Below are positions 1 through 8,815 of a DNA stretch of 56,823 nucleotides, piece by piece. The notes beneath the pieces are model-generated. The model was not told the DNA's origin, ran no database searches, and worked only from the letters and a program-made list of their open reading frames with translations. Every line of letters begins with the position of its first letter. Position 1 is the first letter of the stretch. Origin of the DNA: Gemmatimonadota bacterium (GTDB taxonomy: Bacteria; Gemmatimonadota; Gemmatimonadetes; Gemmatimonadales; GWC2-71-9); NCBI GenBank assembly GCA_024641745.1, contig JAHECL010000003.1:1-56823 (forward strand), given 5' to 3'. The position numbers and the translations under genes are program-made.

Positions 1-117
1 CATGAGCGCCACCTGCCCGGGCGGCTCCGCTGGTCGATGGACGATCCACCGGGCCCCCTGGCCGACGAGGCCCAGCAGGAGCAGCAGCAGGATGGCCCGT
101 CGTTCGGTCGGCTCCAT
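1..117 (-). CDS. Partial N-terminus of a membrane-anchored protein, probably ComEA-like helix-hairpin-helix
   Basis: Only the first 39 codons lie in the window; the gene runs off the left edge. The ATG at 117 opens a short charged stretch (MEPTERR), then a leucine-rich membrane segment at about residues 8-22, then a proline-rich linker. Small ComEA-type DNA-binding proteins start this way, and I recall similar N-termini on helix-hairpin-helix proteins of this phylum, but the diagnostic domain is outside the window. The function is therefore an inference. It lies 76 nt downstream of the M28 peptidase on the same strand. No strong ribosome-binding site is visible. Confidence 0.45.
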   Translation of the reverse strand, partial: MEPTERRAILLLLLLGLVGQGARWIVHRPAEPPGQVALM

Positions 118-193
118 GCCGGATGATGCCGTGGGAGTGCCGTGCCTCCCTGACCGTTCCAGCGCGCGCAGGAACCGTCCAGCGCGCCCCGGC

Positions 194-1096
194 CTACCGC
201 TCGGAGTTCGCCACCAGGGCCAGGGCCACCTCGCCGACGGCCTGCAGGCTCTGGGCGCTCACCTTGTCCGGCGTGTCGTCGGGGGTATGCCAGTAGAGGT
301 AATCGAAGTCCACCACGTCGATGGCCCGGATGCCGATCGCCTGGAGGGAAATATGGTCGTCGGTGATGGTGTGCCTGGGCACGGGGATGAACAGGTTGCC
401 GTGCCCCGCCTTCTTCGCCACCGACCAGACCAGGTCCACGACCTCGGGGGCGCCGGTGAGGGAATTCCCCTCCTGGTAGATCTGCAGGTCCCTGTCGCCC
501 ACCATGTCGAAGAGCACGGCATAGAGCGGCAGGGCGCCGACAGGCAGGTGCGCGGCATAGTACTTCGACCCGATCAGGACATCGTTCTCGTCGGCGAAGA
601 CGCCGTAGTCCTCCCCGTCCACGAAGAGCAGGTCCACGCCGAAGGAGGTGGGGACCGCGCGCAGCGCGGCGGCGACCCCCAGCAGGACGGCGACGCCTGA
701 CGCGCCGTCGTTGGCGCCCGGCACCGGGGCAGCGCTGTCCCGGCTCGCCGGGCCGTCCGAGATGGGACGGGTATCCCAGTGGGCCAGGAAGAGGAGGCGC
801 TCCCCGGCCATGGGGTTGAACTTGGCCACGAAGTTGACCAGCGGCAGGGAATCCCCCGCCCCCGTCACGTGCGTCCACCGCTGGACGACGAGGGTGTCCG
901 CAAGCGGCCGGAGCAGGCTGTCGAGCCAGGCCGCCTCGGCGGCGTGGCCGGCGGTGCCGGGAATCCGCGGCCCGAAGCCCACCTGGGTCTCGACGGCACG
1001 GTAGGCGGCCGCGCCATCGAACGGCCGGGCCGGGCCGGCCGCCTCACAGGCCGCCAGCAGGGCGAGCCCCAGGTACACGGTGCGCGAACGGCGCAT
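194..1096 (-). CDS. M28-family zinc peptidase or glutaminyl-cyclase-like lipoprotein
   Basis: A 300-residue exported protein. The N-terminus has a lipoprotein signal with lipobox LAAC (Cys17). The M28 fold is shown by AHWDTR (His106, Asp108), GANDGASG (Asp130), VDGED (Glu162, Asp163), FDMVGD (Asp197, Asp201), DDH (His248) and YWHTPDDT (His270). Family members bind one or two zinc ions and act as aminopeptidases or, in the compact glutaminyl-cyclase branch, cyclise N-terminal glutamine. The HTxxDxxD-type C-terminal motif and the length fit the cyclase-like branch, but activity cannot be decided here. The ATG shares one base with the sprA stop (TGATG), so it is probably translated from the sprA transcript. 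A cyclase would suit secretion neighbours whose mature proteins begin with Gln; that is speculative. Confidence 0.85.
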   Translation of the reverse strand: MRRSRTVYLGLALLAACEAAGPARPFDGAAAYRAVETQVGFGPRIPGTAGHAAEAAWLDSLLRPLADTLVVQRWTHVTGAGDSLPLVNFVAKFNPMAGERLLFLAHWDTRPISDGPASRDSAAPVPGANDGASGVAVLLGVAAALRAVPTSFGVDLLFVDGEDYGVFADENDVLIGSKYYAAHLPVGALPLYAVLFDMVGDRDLQIYQEGNSLTGAPEVVDLVWSVAKKAGHGNLFIPVPRHTITDDHISLQAIGIRAIDVVDFDYLYWHTPDDTPDKVSAQSLQAVGEVALALVANSER

Positions 1097-4000
1097 CAAT
1101 AATCTCCGGAGAAGAGGGAGAGCTGGAAGGTCAGGCTGATGGTGATCTGCTCCGTCTTCCGGTTCAGCTGACGCACGTCGTTCACGACATAGGCCCCCTG
1201 CAGGCCGCCGGTCAGGATGGTGAAGATGTCGGTGTCCACACCGGCCCGGAGCGTCTGCCGCCGCACGTCGGACACGCCCAGGCAGGTATCCTCGCCAGGC
1301 AGTTCGAGACAGGACTCGGACTGGCTGGTCAGGCCGTTGATCGACACCCGGACCTGGCGGCGCGTGCTGCGGGTGCTGCCCCCCATCCGGAAGAGGTAGA
1401 CCAGGTTGGCAGTGATGTCGGTGCCGTTTCCGAGGGAGGTGGTGCCGTTGCTCTGGCGCTGGTCGCTGGTGGTGCCGTACCCCAGGCTGAGGCTGATCCC
1501 GTTCCGGAAGGTCAGCTGGAGGTCGTTGGTCCAGGTGGATGTCTCGGTCAGGGAGACGGCCGACGTCGTCGAGGACGGGAGCGTGGTCTGGCCCGATCGC
1601 TGGCGGACGTTGGTCGACAGGCTGATGACGGTCAGCGGCCCGTTGCGCAGCGTCTGGGTCCACCGCGCCTGGACGATCGGCCATTCCGTCTGGGAGGTCT
1701 GGGACAGCAGGAAGCCGTTGCTGGCCCGGGTGTACCGGTCGGTTTCGGAGGAGGTGTACTGCAGCCCGGCGGTGATCCCGAACGGGAGGTCGACCCCGCC
1801 GCCAAGGGTCAGGCTGTTCATCTCGCCGGCGCTCAGCGACGAGTCCGTCCCCTGTACCAGGAAGTCGTCCAGGCTGCCGCGCGCGAGCATGTAGGCGAGA
1901 TCCGGCGAGAAGGTGGCCAGGTCATAGGTGGAGAACCGCTGCGTCCGGTAGACCACGTCCAGCACCCGGATCCCCTGGAGGATGCGCGCGGTCAGGCCGG
2001 AGTCGGTCATCAGCTGGCGGAACCCTCGCGAGGGGTCGAGGGTGACCCCGATCTCCCGTGATCGGTTGTTGTTGAGGGTCTGCGGCAGGATGTAGCCCCC
2101 GCTGTCCCCGAAGGCCTGCACCGGCTGGCGGCTGGTCAGGCTGCGCGACAGCACGAAATTGCTGAAGGTGTTCAGCCGGAAGCGGAGCCAGGAGGTCAGG
2201 CGCGGGTTGAGGGTAATCGCGGAGGAGACTGTCCGGTCCCGCTCGACGCCGACGTCCATCCCGAGAAAGTCCTGCCGCGAGGCGCCTACCAGGCGCCCGA
2301 TCGAGGTCGAGTCCTCGTACTCCCGAAGGTCGCGCGTGCTCGCGACGTCGCCGCTCAGGATCAGCATGCCGATCGGCTGCCAGGTGAGCCCGCCCGAGTT
2401 CCGCCAGAGCTGGCTGAGGGAGACGGCGGGGGTCAGCGCCGCGTCGCCGGGCCGGACCACGGGGACCAGGTAGCCGGTGAAGTCGCTCTGGTTCTGGCTC
2501 AGCTGGCTGGTCAGCCGGATGCTGGTCGGGGCCAGGCCGAGCTTGGTGGTGCGCGCCGCCTTCAGCCCCTCGCTGCGCGACACCCAGTCGGGCAGCTGGT
2601 CCACCGCGCCACCGAGCGAAATCTCGGGACCGAACCGCGGAAGGGCCAGCAGGTAATTCAGGGTGAAGACGCTCGACGAGGAGGTGCCGGAGGACAACTC
2701 GGTCTGGCTCTGTCCGCTCACGACCGCCCCCGAGAACGCGAGCGGATCGAGGAGCCCCTTCTCGACCCAGGTGGTGCCGCGCTTGCTCCGCCGCAGGGCG
2801 AAGTTGAACTGGGTGGACGAACTGGACGGCTGGCGCAGGTTTGCAATGTCTGAGGCGAGGATGTCGGTGCCGCCGATCAGGATCGGCGCGACGCTGGTCC
2901 GGGTGTGGCTGATCGAGAACGGGATGGCCAGCCCGAGCGAGGCCGGCAGGAACCGGTCCACCCGCCAGTTGGAGCCGATGACGAGCGCCCCCGACGTGCG
3001 GTAGGTCGGGTTGCGCCCGATCTGCTGGAAGTAGCCGTCCTGCCGGACGTAGTTGATGGCAAAGTCGGCGACATCCGAAGCCTGGAGGCGCGCGTCGATG
3101 GCCAGCGACCCGCCCGACTCGGTGAGCGGCGCGTCGAGGCGGATGTCGTCCACCCAGAGCTCGACGGTGGTCAGCGTCTCGGTATTGGCCCGGCGGTAAA
3201 TGCCGGCGGCGAGTTCCTGCGCCGCCGCCAGGTTGGGGGGATTCACCCCCGGGTCGGCCACCTGCACGACGTACGGTCCCTCGCAGGCCACGTACGCCAG
3301 CGGGTCGCCGATGCCGCACGCCGCCGCCCCGTCCGGCGGCAGCCCCTGCAGCCAGCGCTGCTCGATGTCGGCGCGGAGCTGCCGCCAGACCGGAATGCTG
3401 ATCACCGCCTCGGGGTTCCAGTCGGTGCTGCTGGCGGGGACGATGTACATGTAGAAATTGCGCTCGTCGCTGCCGACCTTGAAGTAGGCGTTGAGGTCCC
3501 CGCTGGCCCACCCGTCGCCCCGCCCCTTGAACCAGACCTGGATTTCCCCGTACTTCAGCAGGTTCTGGGGGCCGGACGGAAAGCGCTGGTAGGCCTCGGC
3601 CCGTTCGTCGACGTCGAGCGCGGTCGCGACGACACGGAGCGACTTCTCGTTGATCTGGATCCCCTGCACCGTCTGCCCGTTGTCGTTCCGCGCCGGCTCG
3701 TTGACCACGCCCGGCGGGCTGGTGTAGCCGAGGGCCACGTCCTCGGTCGAGATGACGGCGGCAAACATCGTCCCGGTCGGGCTGGCCACCGAGCCGCCGA
3801 TCCCCAGCAGGGGAGTGTCGGCGCGGCGCACCCACGGCGCCCCGGTGAAGCGCGCCCGGGCCAGGGCGAATCGCGCCACGACGTCGCTGGGATCGGGGCC
3901 GTCCGGGGCCACGATGGTGACGCGGAGGTTCTGCACCAGTCGGAGGTTCGGGGTGCCGATGGTGTACTCGGGCAGCCGCATCGGCACCCGGTAGAGGGTC

Positions 4001-7000
4001 CAGGTCGAGGTCTGCCCGTCGGTGTTGGTGGAGGTGGCACCGGTGCGGACGTAGTACTGCGACAGCTCGTTGGGGGTGACGACCCAGCGCAGCACGTTGT
4101 CGTTGGCGCCCTGGGCGTTGAGGCGGTTGTCCCCGTTCAGGTCTTCCGTGTCCAGGAAGCCGTTCCCGACGGTGCAGTGGCTGCTCAGGTCTCCCCACGG
4201 ATAGATCGGCACCGAGGAGGAGAGGATGTCGGCGCAGGTCTGCACGTCGGTCTGGATGAGCCCGTTGACGCTCATGGAGTCCACCCGGTCGAGCAGGATC
4301 CCGATGTCGTCCACCGAGGCGTTGAAGATGCCGCTGGCCTGGCGTTCGCTGTCCAGCACGTCGACCCCGGTGTAGCGCCGCCCGGTGTACAGGCTGTCCG
4401 CCCCGGTGACGGTCAGGCTGTCCGGCGCGATGGCGAGGGCGTCCTCGCTCACCGAGCCGAGGTCCACGATGAGCTGGACGCCGGCGGCGTCCGCCGTCTT
4501 GTCGCCGCCCTGGAACACCCAGAATTCCAGGTACTCCGACCGGGAGAGGTCGACCCCGCTCTGTGACAGCGGGGTGACGAGCGACCGCCAGCGCGGGGTG
4601 AAGGGCTGCGCCGGCAGGCTCCACAGGGAACTGTTGTTGGTCTGGACCATGCCGCCGGCGGTGTCGGCGTGGAAGGTGAGGTAGAGCACCGTCTCGTTCA
4701 GGCTGCCCTGCCCGTTCGTGATGATGGTCGGGTCGATGTCCTGCGGCTGCAGCTCGATCGGCGACCCACTCGGCCCGGGCACGAGGTTCTGCCAGCTGAG
4801 CTGCACCGCCCAGAGCGAGTCGAAGCCGCCCGCAAATCCCAGCGCCTCCACCCCCAGCGTGGACTGCGGCACGCTGCTGTACTCCCAGCGCGAGGTGAGC
4901 ATGCTCACCGGGATGGACGACTCTCCCTCGAAGTCCTCGAGGTAGGCCTGCCCGAGCAGGTTGGGGTCGGGGTGGGTGACGCCGTACTCCGCCCGGATGT
5001 CCAGCTGCGACGGCGCAGTCACCGACTGGGTGGTGAGCTGGTCGAAGAACCGGGTGACCCCGGACGGCCGGAAGCGAAGGTCCGTCGTGATGCCCAGGAG
5101 CAGGTTGGACGTCGGCTCGAACCCGAGCGTGGGCCGGGTGAACACCGACTGCTCCTTCTGGTACATCCCGATCAGGTTGACGGATCCCACCTCGCCGAGC
5201 GAGTAGCCGAGGGTGCCGCCGAGGATCGAGGTGGGCGCCACCGCGAAGATCCCCCGCTCCTCGAACCGGGCGTTGATCGTGCCGGTGCCGGAGGGAAAGA
5301 GCGCGGTGGGGTTGGTGAAGGTGACCTGCCCCAGGTCGTAGTTGATCTCGTAGTCGACGCCGCGCTCCAGCACCCGGCCGCCCGCGGTCAGCTGCTCGGA
5401 GCCGCGGCGGATCTGGAGGGCGTTCAGGTTGAGGCTCCCCGGGTCGTCCCCCCCGGCGGCCCGGTACTCGAGGCGCATCTGGAACCGGGACGGCGGGCCC
5501 TGCGGTGTCGTGATCAGGTAGGCCGGGGAAGTGTACACCGAGTCGGCCCGTTCATTCGGCTGCAGCCGCGGATCGACGAAGGGTCGCAGGGAGGGGTAGG
5601 CGATGTACGACTCGCGGAGCACGAGGTCGGCGCCGGGATCCCGCTGCCGGGGAAAGAGACGGTTGTCGAGGTCGAACACATTCGGGTCGGGAGGGATCGC
5701 CAGGCCGAAGAAGGCGAGGTAGGTCTGCGCGTTGTCGCTGGAGGGCCGCTCGGACTGGTTGAGCGTCACCGTCACCTTCAGGGAGCGCTTGTCGAGGTCG
5801 GTGCCGGACACCCGGTACACCTGCCGCATCTCGTGCCGGAAGGTCTGCTGGGTCGGGCCCTGCAGGGGGATGGCCACCAGCAGCAGGCTGTCGGTCACCG
5901 CCGGGTCCTCGGCGGCGGGGAAGGTGCCCACCCGGGTCCCGTTCAGGGTCACGTAGCTGACCGCGAGGTAATCGTTCTGGTCCAGCTTGGTGGCCAGGGC
6001 GAACCAGAGCCCCGACGGGTCGAGGTAATAGTCCGATCCCTGCAGGAGGAGCTGCCAGGTGCCTTCCACCCGCTCCGGCCCGTCGGGACGGAACCCGAGG
6101 GCGGTGATGCCCCCCAGGTTGGGATTCAGCCCGCTTCCCACTCCGGTCCGGTAGCGATAGACCCGGACCTGGCCGTCGGCCGGCTGGATGGCCGGCGGAA
6201 TGGCCACCTGGTCGAGGTTGAGGATGTCGACGAAGGGAAAGTTGGGCAGCGGCGCCGGATCGACCGCCCAGAAGAAGCGGCCGGACTCGAAATCGACGTC
6301 GCGGACCAGGCGGTCCTGCGGCTCACTGGTCGTGGCCCCGACGGTGTACACCCGCTGTCCGACCACGCTGCCTTCCTGGGTGGCCATCATCGCCTGGATG
6401 GTGAACGGCCCGAACTCGAGGGTCGCGTTCAGGCCGAAGTTGTTCGCGGGAATGGCGGTCGTCAGGAAGCGGGAGGGCGGCGTCCGGAACGAGACCGTTC
6501 CGACTTCCACCCGGCGCACGATCTCGTCCTGGAGCCCCTCGTAATAGACCTGGACGTCGTTGTTGGCGTTGAACTCGCGGCGGGAATCGTAGTCGATGTT
6601 CACGTGCAGCCGGCTCCCGATGAGCCCGCCGACCTTGGCGTTGAATTCGTTCTCCAGCCGCGGCGTCTTGAATCCGCCCCGGCACCCCGAGTTCTGGTCG
6701 AGCAGCTGGGCGGGGGTGCACCGGAGGTTCTTGACCCGGTCCGACCGGATGTCGAGGAAGGCCGAGCCGTCGATGTGCAGATCGGCGTATTTTGTGGGGA
6801 TGCCGAGCAGGGTCTGGCGTTCCGCCTGGTTCGCCTCGCTCAGCTGCACCTGCAGGTTATTGGCCCCATAGATGGCGGCCAGCGTCTGGGACGACTGCCA
6901 CGCCGCGCGCTCCCGGGTCAGGCGGCGGTCGAGTTGCGCCTGCCAGGCCACCCCGGCCTGCGTCGCGCTCACGGAGGGCGCCCCGAGCCAGGCGGCCCGG

Positions 7001-7143
7001 GCCGCCGCCGGTTGCCGAAGCGTCGGCAGCGGTACATTAAAGCTGGGTCGCACACCCACGCCGCCCTCCGGGACGCCCTGGGCGGACGCCACGGCAGGAA
7101 TGATTGACAGCAGGAACCCGAAGGCAAGAGCGAGACGGGCCAC
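1096..7143 (-). CDS. sprA: SprA-like outer-membrane translocon of type IX secretion
   Basis: A 2015-residue protein with a Sec signal peptide (cleavage likely after ASA near residue 21). It is rich in beta strands throughout, with tyrosine/asparagine-rich alternating segments typical of very large outer-membrane barrels. The segment around residues 110-250 (AYADLHIDGSAFLDI-like strand, NEFNAKVGGLIG, YYEGLQDEIVRRVEVG) matches my recollection of the SprA N-terminal repeats. Bacteroidota SprA forms the 36-strand pore of the type IX secretion system and is usually about 2300-2400 residues, so this copy is somewhat short. The start is GTG at 7143 with no obvious Shine-Dalgarno, 38-45 nt below a good promoter. 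It is followed by the overlapping M28 gene. A PorV-like partner and a tailed cargo are encoded at 21736-26872. Identity is confident at family level; export function in this organism is inferred. Confidence 0.85.
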   Translation of the reverse strand: MARLALAFGFLLSIIPAVASAQGVPEGGVGVRPSFNVPLPTLRQPAAARAAWLGAPSVSATQAGVAWQAQLDRRLTRERAAWQSSQTLAAIYGANNLQVQLSEANQAERQTLLGIPTKYADLHIDGSAFLDIRSDRVKNLRCTPAQLLDQNSGCRGGFKTPRLENEFNAKVGGLIGSRLHVNIDYDSRREFNANNDVQVYYEGLQDEIVRRVEVGTVSFRTPPSRFLTTAIPANNFGLNATLEFGPFTIQAMMATQEGSVVGQRVYTVGATTSEPQDRLVRDVDFESGRFFWAVDPAPLPNFPFVDILNLDQVAIPPAIQPADGQVRVYRYRTGVGSGLNPNLGGITALGFRPDGPERVEGTWQLLLQGSDYYLDPSGLWFALATKLDQNDYLAVSYVTLNGTRVGTFPAAEDPAVTDSLLLVAIPLQGPTQQTFRHEMRQVYRVSGTDLDKRSLKVTVTLNQSERPSSDNAQTYLAFFGLAIPPDPNVFDLDNRLFPRQRDPGADLVLRESYIAYPSLRPFVDPRLQPNERADSVYTSPAYLITTPQGPPSRFQMRLEYRAAGGDDPGSLNLNALQIRRGSEQLTAGGRVLERGVDYEINYDLGQVTFTNPTALFPSGTGTINARFEERGIFAVAPTSILGGTLGYSLGEVGSVNLIGMYQKEQSVFTRPTLGFEPTSNLLLGITTDLRFRPSGVTRFFDQLTTQSVTAPSQLDIRAEYGVTHPDPNLLGQAYLEDFEGESSIPVSMLTSRWEYSSVPQSTLGVEALGFAGGFDSLWAVQLSWQNLVPGPSGSPIELQPQDIDPTIITNGQGSLNETVLYLTFHADTAGGMVQTNNSSLWSLPAQPFTPRWRSLVTPLSQSGVDLSRSEYLEFWVFQGGDKTADAAGVQLIVDLGSVSEDALAIAPDSLTVTGADSLYTGRRYTGVDVLDSERQASGIFNASVDDIGILLDRVDSMSVNGLIQTDVQTCADILSSSVPIYPWGDLSSHCTVGNGFLDTEDLNGDNRLNAQGANDNVLRWVVTPNELSQYYVRTGATSTNTDGQTSTWTLYRVPMRLPEYTIGTPNLRLVQNLRVTIVAPDGPDPSDVVARFALARARFTGAPWVRRADTPLLGIGGSVASPTGTMFAAVISTEDVALGYTSPPGVVNEPARNDNGQTVQGIQINEKSLRVVATALDVDERAEAYQRFPSGPQNLLKYGEIQVWFKGRGDGWASGDLNAYFKVGSDERNFYMYIVPASSTDWNPEAVISIPVWRQLRADIEQRWLQGLPPDGAAACGIGDPLAYVACEGPYVVQVADPGVNPPNLAAAQELAAGIYRRANTETLTTVELWVDDIRLDAPLTESGGSLAIDARLQASDVADFAINYVRQDGYFQQIGRNPTYRTSGALVIGSNWRVDRFLPASLGLAIPFSISHTRTSVAPILIGGTDILASDIANLRQPSSSSTQFNFALRRSKRGTTWVEKGLLDPLAFSGAVVSGQSQTELSSGTSSSSVFTLNYLLALPRFGPEISLGGAVDQLPDWVSRSEGLKAARTTKLGLAPTSIRLTSQLSQNQSDFTGYLVPVVRPGDAALTPAVSLSQLWRNSGGLTWQPIGMLILSGDVASTRDLREYEDSTSIGRLVGASRQDFLGMDVGVERDRTVSSAITLNPRLTSWLRFRLNTFSNFVLSRSLTSRQPVQAFGDSGGYILPQTLNNNRSREIGVTLDPSRGFRQLMTDSGLTARILQGIRVLDVVYRTQRFSTYDLATFSPDLAYMLARGSLDDFLVQGTDSSLSAGEMNSLTLGGGVDLPFGITAGLQYTSSETDRYTRASNGFLLSQTSQTEWPIVQARWTQTLRNGPLTVISLSTNVRQRSGQTTLPSSTTSAVSLTETSTWTNDLQLTFRNGISLSLGYGTTSDQRQSNGTTSLGNGTDITANLVYLFRMGGSTRSTRRQVRVSINGLTSQSESCLELPGEDTCLGVSDVRRQTLRAGVDTDIFTILTGGLQGAYVVNDVRQLNRKTEQITISLTFQLSLFSGDY

Positions 7144-7187
7144 GCGTGTCCGGGAAGAGAGAGGCGAGAGTGGAGAGGGACCACCGC

Positions 7188-7216
7188 AATATAGCGCCCG
7201 AAAAAATCCGGTTCAA
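7188..7216 (-). promoter_or_regulatory. Candidate sigma70-type promoter of sprA
   Basis: Read on the minus strand: -35 TTGAAC (7216-7211), a 17-nt spacer and -10 TATATT (7193-7188, 5 of 6 consensus). Transcription would start near 7181, giving a leader of about 40 nt before the GTG. It lies in the 88-nt gap between divergent sprA and lptF and is the only AT-rich patch there. Confidence 0.6.
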
Positions 7217-7231
7217 CCACCGGGACGCCCT

Positions 7232-8815
7232 GTGCGCCTGCTGAGCCGATACGTCCTCACGCAGCTGGCCGCCCCGTTCGTCTTCGCGATGGCGGCCCTG
7301 ACGAGCATCATGCTCCTCAACCAGATCGCGCAGCGGTTCGGCGACCTGGTGGGCAAGGGGCTCGAGTGGAGCCTGATCGGGGAGGTCTTCCTCCTCAGCC
7401 TGCCCTTCATCGTGGCGATGACGCTGCCGATGGCCGTCCTGCTGGCCGTGCTCTACGCCTTCACCACGCTCGCCTCCAGCAACGAAATCACCGCGATGCG
7501 GGCCAGCGGCATCTCCATCGGGCGGCTGCTCCGCCCGGTCTTCCTGGCGGCGATGCTCCTGACCGTCGTGGACTTCCTCTTCGTGGACCAGGGGCTCCCC
7601 GCCGCCAACCTCCGGCTCAAGGCCCTCATCTTCGACATCGGCCGCAAGCGGCCGACGCTCAACCTGCGCGAGCAGGCGCTGAACGAAGTCCCGCCGTCGA
7701 ACCTCTTCCTCCGGGCGGGACGCATCGACCCTGCCGACGGCCGGCTCCGCGACGTCACCCTCTACGACATGTCGGGCACGCAGGGCCGGCAGGTCATCTA
7801 TGCCGACAGCGGGCAGATGGGCTTCGAACCCAACCTGAAGGACCTCTACCTGACGCTGCACAGCGGGTCCATCCTGCAGTTCAAGTCGTCGGACGCCGGA
7901 CTCATGCAGCTGACGTACTTCACGGTCAACACCATCCGCGTCCGGAACGTGGGCAGCACCCTCGAGCGCTCCTTCGACGACACCCCCAAGGGCGACCGGG
8001 AAATGACCACCTGCGAGATGCTCGTGGCGGCGTCGGACACGACCGCCGCCCTCGAGCAGATGGAGCGGCGGCGCGCCGGCCTGCTCGAGGACGACCTGCG
8101 CAGCCTCCTCGCCCTGCCCCGCGCCCCCCGCCCTGACACCACCCGCGCGTCGGTGATCCCGTGGTGTGCCCGGCTGCGCGGCGTCGGGGACCGGCTGCTC
8201 CCGGAGACGGCCGAGGCGCAACCGCAGGCACAGGACACCAGCCGGCTGGGACGGCTGAAGCGGCAGCGGCAGGAGCGGCGCCAGGCGGCGCCCCCGCGCG
8301 CGGCCGATGGACGCACGAGCCCCGGCGCGGCCGTGCCCCGACCGGTCCCGACCGGGGGACCGGAGGACGACGACCGGGTGCGCCGGGTGTCCCTCAGCTC
8401 GTGGGTGGACGTGGCCAACAGCGCCGAGGACATCAAGGGGGCGCGCCATGTCGCCAACGTCTTCCTGGTCGAGGTCCACAAGAAGTACGCGATCACCGTG
8501 GCCTGCCTCGTGTTCGTGCTGGTGGGCATTCCCCTCGCCCTCCGCTTTCCGCGGGGCGGCATGGGCCTGGTGCTCGGCGGAGGCCTCGGGATCTTCGCGT
8601 TGTACTACATCAGCCTCACCGCGGGGGAGCCGCTGGCCGATGCCGGCATCCTCCCCCCTGCGGTGGTGATGTGGGCGCCCAACGTGGTCTTCACCGTGGT
8701 GGGGGTGGTGGGCCTCCTCCGGGTCAACCGCGAGCTGGGCTCGACCCGCGGCGGTGACATTGCGGAACTGGCCGACCTCCTGCGGCGCCGCCTGGCGCGC
8801 TGGCGGGCCCGCTGA
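7232..8815 (+). CDS. lptF: LptF/LptG-family permease with a long internal insertion (LptF)
   Basis: An inner-membrane subunit of the lipopolysaccharide transporter LptB2FG, which extracts LPS and passes it to the periplasmic bridge. The first membrane helix (YVLTQLAAPFVFAMAALTS), the SLPFIVAMTLPMAVLLAVLYAF segment and the ASSNEITAMRASGIS coupling region are characteristic of PF03739. The protein is 527 residues against about 360 for the family. The excess is a charged, proline/arginine-rich and apparently disordered stretch at about residues 260-390, before the last three membrane helices. The start was placed at GTG 7232 because the membrane helix begins at once; an in-frame extension further upstream would run through the sprA promoter. 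The stop overlaps the lptG start (TGATG), so the pair is coupled. Confidence 0.88.
   Translation: MRLLSRYVLTQLAAPFVFAMAALTSIMLLNQIAQRFGDLVGKGLEWSLIGEVFLLSLPFIVAMTLPMAVLLAVLYAFTTLASSNEITAMRASGISIGRLLRPVFLAAMLLTVVDFLFVDQGLPAANLRLKALIFDIGRKRPTLNLREQALNEVPPSNLFLRAGRIDPADGRLRDVTLYDMSGTQGRQVIYADSGQMGFEPNLKDLYLTLHSGSILQFKSSDAGLMQLTYFTVNTIRVRNVGSTLERSFDDTPKGDREMTTCEMLVAASDTTAALEQMERRRAGLLEDDLRSLLALPRAPRPDTTRASVIPWCARLRGVGDRLLPETAEAQPQAQDTSRLGRLKRQRQERRQAAPPRAADGRTSPGAAVPRPVPTGGPEDDDRVRRVSLSSWVDVANSAEDIKGARHVANVFLVEVHKKYAITVACLVFVLVGIPLALRFPRGGMGLVLGGGLGIFALYYISLTAGEPLADAGILPPAVVMWAPNVVFTVVGVVGLLRVNRELGSTRGGDIAELADLLRRRLARWRAR

Noticed and set aside
1922..7107. Very long open frames inside sprA on both strands (for example 1922-4624 minus and 4669-7107 plus)
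   Set aside because: They are low-complexity Arg/Pro/Gly/His-rich translations in other frames of a high-GC gene; the SprA frame has a signal peptide and outer-membrane composition.
6872..7231. N-terminal extension of lptF to 6872
   Set aside because: It crosses the sprA start and promoter in antisense and lacks membrane character; GTG 7232 precedes the first family helix directly.
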